The notes beneath the pieces were generated by a model. The model had not been told where the DNA came from. It saw only the letters and a program-made list of their open reading frames with translations, and did no database searches. From Bacteroidia bacterium (GTDB lineage: Bacteria > Bacteroidota > Bacteroidia > Flavobacteriales > Flavobacteriaceae), in assembly GCA_030425715.1 (NCBI GenBank), contig JAUIAA010000157.1, positions 1 through 5,674 on the forward strand: a stretch of 5,674 bases of DNA, read 5' to 3'. Both the position numbers and the translations under genes were made by a program. This document shows, piece after piece, positions 1 through 3,067 of the stretch (positions within the stretch are counted from its first letter, which is position 1; each line of letters begins with the position of its first letter).

Positions 1-66
1 TTCATTTTTACATGCTGAGAATGTGAATGTAATAACAGCTAAAAGAAAATATTTTTTTGTTTTCAT
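1..66 (-). CDS. Lipoprotein, N-terminal fragment (cut by window edge)
   Basis: Only the first 22 codons are inside the window, reading MKTKKYFLLAVITFTFSACK and then NE. This is a textbook bacterial lipoprotein signal: a lysine-rich start (residues 2-5), a hydrophobic core (6-17) and a lipobox FSAC with the lipidated cysteine at residue 19. The Lys and acidic residues after the cysteine resemble the surface-export signals described for some Bacteroidota lipoproteins, but two residues are not enough to argue that. It lies 50 bp downstream of the recombinase gene in the same direction, so it could be a cargo gene of the same element or simply the next gene. A TAnnTTTG-like box lies 40 bp upstream of the start. 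The function of the mature protein cannot be seen. Confidence 0.7.
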   Translation of the reverse strand, partial: MKTKKYFLLAVITFTFSACKNE

Positions 67-106
67 CGAAATGAATATTAATTGTTGGCAACTCGTTTTA
101 TAAACT

Positions 107-114
107 CAAATATA
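107..114 (-). promoter_or_regulatory. Possible -7 box of the lipoprotein gene
   Basis: The minus strand reads TATATTTG, an exact match to the Bacteroidota -7 consensus TAnnTTTG, 40 nt before the lipoprotein start codon and just downstream of the recombinase stop codon. No TTG was found about 19 nt further upstream where a -33 element would be expected. The region is very AT-rich, so a chance match is possible. Confidence 0.33.
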
Positions 115-116
115 TA

Positions 117-1343
117 TTAATATCGGAAATTATTCCGGGATAACGTTAGTTTTTTCTCACCAATATCCTCATCCAAAAAATTGGAAATCACCATATCTAA
201 CGGACTCTCTATTTGTAGTAAATCCTTTTTGGTTACATGGGTATAAATCATCGTAGTTTCTGGTCGCGCATGCCCCAATAATTCTTGAATATACCGCAAA
301 TCAACCCCAAACTCCAATAAATGTGTAGCATAACTATGTCGTAAAGTATGCGGAGTTACCTTTTTTTGTATACCAGCCCTTTTACAAGATTTTCTTAAAA
401 AATTACGTACACTACCCGCCAAATAAGGCTTGCCTACCTCCTGCCCTTCTACAAAATAATGCTGCGGCTCATAGGTAGCTAAATAATTCCGCAAAAGCGG
501 TACAAAACTTTTGGCCAAAACTACATACCTGTCTTTTCTGTTCTTTCCGTTTACCACAAATAATTGTCGCCTATCTATATCAATATGTCGCAATTCTAAA
601 CCTATCAATTCGCCAATACGCAAACCACAAGAATAAATCAATGCCAACACCGCTCTATGTTTTAAATTTTGGGTGCAACGCAACAAATGTAGTACCTCTT
701 CTTTTGATAAAACGGTAGGCAAATAATTCGATTTTCGTGGTAATTCTAATAAATTTTCATCAAAGGCAAACTCGGGCATAAAAGCTTTCAATTGTTTTAA
801 CGAGCTTATCACTTGTCTATGGCTGCTAATAGCATACCTCGGAGCACAAAAATCTTCAATAAATGCGTCCACCACTTTATTATCTACCATACCCACATCC
901 TTTCCTTTTAAATAGTTTAAAAAATCAAGTACATGCAAATAATAGGTTCTTACGGTGCTTTCGCTTAATCTTTTACCTCGCAAAAATTTAACATAACCGT
1001 GCAGCAATTTTTTATCGGCCTTTTGTAAACATAAAACTGGTTTGGGTAATACTGTTTTTTTCGCTTTCGCGGAAGGTGTATGCGCATCTTTAGTTGGTAA
1101 AGCACTTGGAGCATTAGGTAAAGCACTGCTATCAACAGTTGTAACCCCATCAAATGCCTTATAAATTGCCGACAGGTTTGGTTTACTATAAGGCAAATAC
1201 CAACAAGATTTTGTTTTACTCCAAGTAGCCTGTAATGATTTTACCAACAAAATAATATCATTGTGGTAATCAAAACACAGTAAAATAACTCCTGTATTTC
1301 TGTGTTTTGTATATTTTAAAGTAATGGTAGGTATTGGTTTCAT
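117..1343 (-). CDS. Tyrosine recombinase / site-specific integrase
   Basis: A complete 408-residue protein that cuts and rejoins DNA through a tyrosine-DNA intermediate. Residues 1-66 resemble the extra N-terminal module of many Bacteroidota accessory integrases, with the WSKTKSCWYLPY motif at 41-52. A Ser/Pro/Ala/Lys-rich linker follows at about 70-105. The SAM-like core-binding domain covers about 108-200 and the catalytic domain about 208-385. The full catalytic set is visible: R242 in CGLRIGEL, K267 in the beta-hairpin GKNRKDR, H332 and R335 in PHTLRH, H358 in LLGHARP, and nucleophile Y367 in TTMIYTHV. The tail contains SPLD (380-383), as in integron integrases, but the extra integron-specific insertion before the PHTLRH box is not evident, so I call it XerC/D-like rather than IntI. 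It is probably active. Its length exceeds housekeeping XerC/XerD (about 300 residues), which favours an accessory role. The tRNA-Arg gene with a duplicated 3' end lies upstream and is a plausible attachment site. Confidence 0.93.
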   Translation of the reverse strand: MKPIPTITLKYTKHRNTGVILLCFDYHNDIILLVKSLQATWSKTKSCWYLPYSKPNLSAIYKAFDGVTTVDSSALPNAPSALPTKDAHTPSAKAKKTVLPKPVLCLQKADKKLLHGYVKFLRGKRLSESTVRTYYLHVLDFLNYLKGKDVGMVDNKVVDAFIEDFCAPRYAISSHRQVISSLKQLKAFMPEFAFDENLLELPRKSNYLPTVLSKEEVLHLLRCTQNLKHRAVLALIYSCGLRIGELIGLELRHIDIDRRQLFVVNGKNRKDRYVVLAKSFVPLLRNYLATYEPQHYFVEGQEVGKPYLAGSVRNFLRKSCKRAGIQKKVTPHTLRHSYATHLLEFGVDLRYIQELLGHARPETTMIYTHVTKKDLLQIESPLDMVISNFLDEDIGEKKLTLSRNNFRY

Positions 1344-1346
1344 CGT

Positions 1347-1365
1347 ACTATAGCTTCGCTACAGT
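1347..1365 (-). promoter_or_regulatory. Hairpin in the recombinase leader
   Basis: ACTATAGC and GCTACAGT pair over eight positions with one mismatch around a three-base loop. On the coding strand the tip reads GCGAAGC, a heptamer known to form an exceptionally stable DNA mini-hairpin. It ends three bases before the ATG of the recombinase, so it would sit in the ribosome-binding region of the mRNA and could limit translation. In single-stranded DNA it could instead be a protein-binding fold. Either role is inference. Confidence 0.45.
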
Positions 1366-1493
1366 TAATCACAAAAAAAGATAAAGGTTAACGCTTTTAA
1401 TTAATAACAAAAAACTTAGCTACTACTAAATTACCAATAGGTTCTAGAAAATTAAGTGTCGAAAATAAAAAATATTTTCAAACATAACAAAGC

Positions 1494-1528
1494 AAAAAAA
1501 CGCTCAAGTAAACTTGGCGTTTTTTTTG
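1494..1528. terminator. Bidirectional intrinsic terminator
   Basis: AACGC-T-CAAG pairs with CTTG-GCGTT (nine base pairs with one bulged T) around a TAAA loop at 1499-1521. The stem is followed on the plus strand by a run of T (1520-1528) and preceded by a run of A (1494-1500), which gives a T run on the minus strand. It could stop transcripts from either side; the useful direction is probably minus, ending the tRNA-Arg transcript before the recombinase gene. Confidence 0.7.
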
Positions 1529-1538
1529 TTTATAATTG

Positions 1539-1562
1539 TTTATTAGTGACCCCGGCAGGATT
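1539..1562 (-). repeat. Duplicate of the tRNA-Arg 3' end (att-like direct repeat, distal copy)
   Basis: These 24 bp are identical to 1655-1678, where they form the tRNA-Arg 3' end: the last three bases of the T-loop, the 3' strand of the T-stem, the 3' acceptor strand, the discriminator base and eight bases beyond. Similarity stops sharply on both sides. This is the usual architecture of attachment sites for integrases that use tRNA genes, where the crossover rebuilds the tRNA 3' end. The recombinase gene begins about 195 bp away. No CCA is encoded in either copy. Confidence 0.7.
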
Positions 1563-1595
1563 GGCTTTGCCTTTCCTAACAAAGCTCCTTTTTGA

Positions 1596-1657
1596 AAATA
1601 GAAAACCTATGCTTAAAAATTCAAACGAGCTTGATTTCACACACAGGTTTTCTATTT
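1596..1657 (-). repeat. 13-bp inverted repeat downstream of tRNA-Arg, possible terminator
   Basis: AAATAGAAAACCT at 1596-1608 is the perfect reverse complement of AGGTTTTCTATTT at 1645-1657. The 36-nt interior can form a smaller, imperfect hairpin (AAATTCAA with TTGATTT). On the minus strand the structure starts six bases after the tRNA 3' end, so it could help end or process the tRNA precursor. It overlaps the proximal att-like repeat by three bases and lies entirely between the two copies. Confidence 0.5.
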
Positions 1658-1678
1658 ATTAGTGACCCCGGCAGGATT
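1655..1678 (-). repeat. tRNA-Arg 3' end, proximal copy of the att-like direct repeat
   Basis: This is the copy that is part of the functional tRNA gene. It is identical over 24 bp to 1539-1562, with 92 bp between the copies and a period of 116 bp. If it is an attachment core, the site is split by either a collapsed element or a second, tandem insertion. Confidence 0.7.
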
Positions 1679-1736
1679 CAAACCTGCAACCCTCAGAGCC
1701 GAAATCTGATGCGCTATTCAGTTGCGCCACGGGGCC
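1663..1736 (-). tRNA. tRNA-Arg (anticodon UCG)
   Basis: A complete 74-nt cloverleaf on the minus strand. The acceptor stem is GGCCCCG with CGGGGTC (one G-U pair), discriminator A at 1663. The D-stem is GCGC/GCGC with a nine-base loop AACTGAATA. The anticodon stem is TCAGA/TCTGA with loop TTTCGGC, giving anticodon TCG at 1700-1702 (arginine, CGA and related CGN codons). The variable region is GGGTT and the T-stem GCAGG/CCTGC with loop TTTGAAT. No CCA is encoded. Two normally conserved positions deviate: position 19 is A instead of G and position 56 is U instead of C. These two bases form the G19-C56 tertiary pair at the tRNA elbow, so the changes look compensatory (A19-U56). Its 5' portion is repeated three times upstream and its 3' end once downstream. 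Confidence 0.95.
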
Positions 1737-1816
1737 ATTTTTATATTCATCCTCGTTCAACATTTACAGTTGACTGCGCTATTCTCCCGATAACTATCGG
1801 GATGCGCCACGGGGCC
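1737..1816 (-). repeat. tRNA-5'-derived repeat unit adjacent to tRNA-Arg
   Basis: Unit next to the tRNA, with its D-loop palindrome at 1785-1802. It is identical to the far unit (1897-1976). Its non-tRNA part is the immediate 5' leader of the mature tRNA, so RNase P should cut at the 1736/1737 boundary. Confidence 0.9.
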
Positions 1817-1896
1817 ATTTTTATATTCATCCTCGTTCAACATTCACAGTTGGCTGCGCTATTCTCCCGATAACTATCGGGATGCGCCACGGGGCC
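1817..1896 (-). repeat. tRNA-5'-derived repeat unit, middle, variant
   Basis: The middle unit, with its palindrome at 1865-1882. It differs from the other two by two transitions, at 1844 and 1853, both in the non-tRNA part. The change at 1853 breaks the outer base pair of the small TCAAC/GTTGA hairpin and the change at 1844 falls in its loop. The tRNA-like part and the palindrome are unchanged. Confidence 0.9.
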
Positions 1897-1976
1897 ATTT
1901 TTATATTCATCCTCGTTCAACATTTACAGTTGACTGCGCTATTCTCCCGATAACTATCGGGATGCGCCACGGGGCC
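1897..1976 (-). repeat. tRNA-5'-derived repeat unit, promoter-proximal
   Basis: The unit farthest from the tRNA and first in the presumed transcript, with its palindrome at 1945-1962. Beyond 1976 the repeat sequence ends; the flank on the minus strand, TATAAAAAA, resembles the TATAAAAAT that precedes each internal junction, which suggests the spacer was built partly from the original tRNA leader. Confidence 0.88.
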
Positions 1977-1986
1977 TTTTTTATAC

Positions 1987-2016
1987 CAAAAGTTAACTCT
2001 TAAATTAACGCAACAA
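1987..2016 (-). promoter_or_regulatory. Putative promoter of the repeat array and tRNA-Arg
   Basis: On the minus strand TTG (2014-2016) is followed after 18 bases by TAACTTTTG (1987-1995), which differs from the Bacteroidota -7 box TAnnTTTG by one extra base. Transcription would begin near 1980, almost exactly at the first repeat unit. The TTG lies in the last leucine codons of the YqeY gene, so the promoter overlaps that gene's 3' end. The match is imperfect and no transcript start is known. Confidence 0.38.
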
Positions 2017-2451
2017 GTCTTTAACCACCGTTGCAATTGCTTTTCCATCTGCCTTTCCAGCCAATTGTTTACTAGCCATTCCCATCACTTTACCCATATC
2101 TTTCATGCCACTAGCACCAGTTTCACTAATAATTGTAGTAATCTTATTACGCAATTCTTCTTCGCTCATTTGCTCAGGTAAAAACTGTTCTAATACTTTG
2201 GCTTGTGCCAATTCCGGATCTGCTAAATCTGTCCTACCCTGCTCCTGAAATAACACTGCACTATCTTTACGTTGTTTTACTAATTTTTGTACAATTTTAA
2301 TTTCATCTTCTTCAGACAATGCTACATCGCTACCACTAGTATTTGCTAACAAAAAAGCAGATTTTAATGCTCTTAACGATTCTAAAGCAACCGTGTCTTT
2401 TGCTTTCATGGCAGCTTTCATTTGCTCCATCACTTCCTTTTGTAAACTCAT
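2005..2451 (-). CDS. yqeY: GatB/YqeY domain-containing protein
   Basis: A 148-residue cytosolic protein, the usual length for free-standing YqeY proteins. Family landmarks are the N-terminal helical part with LESLRALKSAF (23-33), the basic helix KLVKQRKDSAVLFQEQGRTDLA broken here as KLVKQRKDSAVLF (56-68) plus QEQGR (69-73), FLPEQMSEEEL (90-100), and the C-terminal helical part with GASGMKDMGKVMG (112-124) and GKADGKAIATVV (132-143). The same domain forms the tail of GatB, the tRNA-dependent Asp/Glu amidotransferase subunit, where it contacts the tRNA. The role of the stand-alone protein is not established, and it lacks the GatB kinase-like catalytic part. The start at 2451 gives the standard MSLQ-type N-terminus. 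It follows recX on the same strand after 62 bp, with a possible promoter between. Confidence 0.92.
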   Translation of the reverse strand: MSLQKEVMEQMKAAMKAKDTVALESLRALKSAFLLANTSGSDVALSEEDEIKIVQKLVKQRKDSAVLFQEQGRTDLADPELAQAKVLEQFLPEQMSEEELRNKITTIISETGASGMKDMGKVMGMASKQLAGKADGKAIATVVKDLLR

Positions 2452-2470
2452 TTCTTTAAAATTTTTAGGC

Positions 2471-2506
2471 CAACAAATATACTAAAAAGAATAATGGTAT
2501 TTGTTG
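2471..2506 (-). promoter_or_regulatory. Inverted repeat with -7-like box upstream of the YqeY gene
   Basis: CAACAAATA (2471-2479) and TATTTGTTG (2498-2506) are perfect reverse complements around an 18-nt loop, with outer GG/CC bases that would also pair across one bulge. On the minus strand the second arm overlaps TATATTTG (2474-2481), an exact TAnnTTTG -7 match 22 nt before the YqeY start. No -33 TTG was found at the right distance. It may be a promoter with an operator-like repeat, or a recX 3' hairpin, though no T run follows the stem. Confidence 0.35.
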
Positions 2507-2513
2507 CCATAAC

Positions 2514-2999
2514 TTAATTTTCAGCATTAAAAATATTGGTTAAAACGGTCTGAATTTTATCAAACTCATATCCTTTTCTAATTAAAAAATCTTGAATTTT
2601 TTTTCTCTTTTTATAAATATTTGATTCTAAAACTGTATCAAATTTCTTTTGTGTAAGTACACGTAATTTTTCATCATAATCAAAACCATCAATTTCTTGC
2701 AGTGCTATTTTGATATGATACTCAGATATATCTCTAAATTTTAACTCTCTAACTATTCTGTTTTTTCCCCAATGTTTGATATTAAATTTCCCTCGTGCAA
2801 AACTTTTGGCAAAACGCTCTTCGTTTAAAAAATTATGCGCCATTAAGTGCAAAACAATTTGCTCACAGGCCTCTGGAATCATATGCATTTCTTGTAATTT
2901 TTTGTTTACCTCATCATGGCAACGGTCTTGATATACACAATAATGCTCTAATCTTTTTGTGGCTTCTTCAACTGTAAATGTTAACTTTTTATTTTGCAT
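2514..2999 (-). CDS. recX: RecX family regulatory protein
   Basis: A 161-residue cytosolic protein of the RecX family, which binds RecA filaments and limits RecA recombinase and coprotease activity. The family is built of repeated three-helix units. Visible landmarks are YCVYQDRCHDEVNKKL (20-35), FLNEERFAKSFARGKF (57-72), the most conserved block, then WGKNRIVRELKFRDIS (77-92) and the C-terminal unit KKIQDFLIRKGYEFDKI (123-139). The length is typical. The start at 2999 gives MQNKKLTF and no earlier in-frame start is needed. recA is not adjacent in this window, as is common outside Proteobacteria. It is divergent from the secreted protein gene at 3068, with 68 bp between. The protein is Lys/Glu-rich as expected for an AT-rich genome, and no key block is missing. 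Confidence 0.93.
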   Translation of the reverse strand: MQNKKLTFTVEEATKRLEHYCVYQDRCHDEVNKKLQEMHMIPEACEQIVLHLMAHNFLNEERFAKSFARGKFNIKHWGKNRIVRELKFRDISEYHIKIALQEIDGFDYDEKLRVLTQKKFDTVLESNIYKKRKKIQDFLIRKGYEFDKIQTVLTNIFNAEN

Positions 3000-3021
3000 G
3001 CAATAAAATAATTACCACATC

Positions 3022-3067
3022 AATAATACTCTAAACAAAGTGTTTTACCAAACCTAAAAGTATTATT
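3022..3067. promoter_or_regulatory. Inverted repeat between recX and the secreted protein gene
   Basis: AATAATACT (3022-3030) is the perfect reverse complement of AGTATTATT (3059-3067), which ends directly before the ATG of the plus-strand gene. In the mRNA this would be a 9-bp stem with a 28-nt loop at the translation start. The minus strand inside the loop reads TAGGTTTG (3049-3056), an exact TAnnTTTG match 49 nt upstream of recX that could be its -7 box. No convincing plus-strand promoter was seen. The stem is AT-rich and may be chance. Confidence 0.35.

Larger units (their letters stand above)
1344..1662. other. Gene-free interval between recombinase and tRNA-Arg
   Basis: No credible gene lies here; the open frames that cross it have no family signature and overlap hairpins or the tRNA. 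From left to right it holds a stable hairpin just upstream of the recombinase start (1347-1365), a short AT-rich inverted repeat GAAAATA/TATTTTC (1461-1467 with 1473-1479), a bidirectional terminator (1494-1528), a copy of the tRNA 3' end (1539-1562), a GCTTTG/CAAAGC hairpin followed by five T on the plus strand (1564-1593), and a 13-bp inverted repeat (1596-1657). The density of structure fits the attachment region of an integrating element. Confidence 0.6.
1737..1976 (-). repeat. Array of three 80-bp repeats derived from the tRNA-Arg 5' portion
   Basis: Three contiguous units of exactly 80 bp abut the 5' end of tRNA-Arg. Read on the minus strand, each unit starts with the tRNA's own first 14 bases (GGCCCCGTGGCGCA), continues with the 18-bp palindrome TCCCGATAGTTATCGGGA in place of D-loop bases 15-17, and returns to the tRNA sequence GAATAGCGCA (positions 18-26). 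About 38 bp of non-tRNA sequence follows, which can form a small hairpin TCAAC/GTTGA with a seven-base loop. The anticodon arm, T-arm and 3' acceptor strand are missing, so the units are not tRNAs. The shared GAATA, with A19, shows they descend from this tRNA allele. A promoter-like sequence lies immediately upstream, so the array is probably transcribed in the tRNA precursor. A partial parallel is the E. coli tyrT locus, whose 178-bp repeats carry the tRNA 3' end; here it is the 5' end. Confidence 0.9.

Noticed and set aside
1388..1395. GTTAACGC near the recombinase as an integron attC core
   Set aside because: No matching partner core at a suitable distance and no folded attC-like structure were found; the motif is short and AT-rich flanks make it likely by chance.
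1659..1763. Minus-strand frame of 34 codons from the last leader through tRNA-Arg
   Set aside because: Its translation (VAQLNSASDFGSEGCRFES and so on) is the familiar artefact of reading a tRNA gene as protein.
1456..1873. Two open plus-strand frames (1456-1662 and 1592-1873)
   Set aside because: They run over the terminator, the att-like repeats, antisense to the tRNA and through the 80-bp repeats. They show no protein family signature, and their content changes with the repeat frame.
1757..1923. Overlapping 28-residue minus-strand frames in the repeats (1757-1843 and 1837-1923), each start overlapping the stop of the frame upstream
   Set aside because: The 80-bp period shifts the frame, both differences in the middle unit change the encoded residue (Val to Ala, Lys to Glu), and most of the frame is tRNA sequence. 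The overlap is striking but looks accidental.
1737..1976. CRISPR array
   Set aside because: The units are 80 bp, contiguous and nearly identical throughout, with no unique spacers and no cas genes; the repeated part is clearly tRNA sequence.
1737..1976. Three further tRNA genes or pseudo-tRNAs
   Set aside because: Each unit lacks an anticodon arm of tRNA-Arg sequence, a T-arm and a 3' acceptor strand. The small five-pair, seven-base-loop hairpin lacks U33 and is not conserved in the middle unit.
2994..3003. Palindrome TTGCATGCAA over the recX start codon
   Set aside because: Ten bases only, partly fixed by the start codon and first codon; no second copy was noticed in the window.
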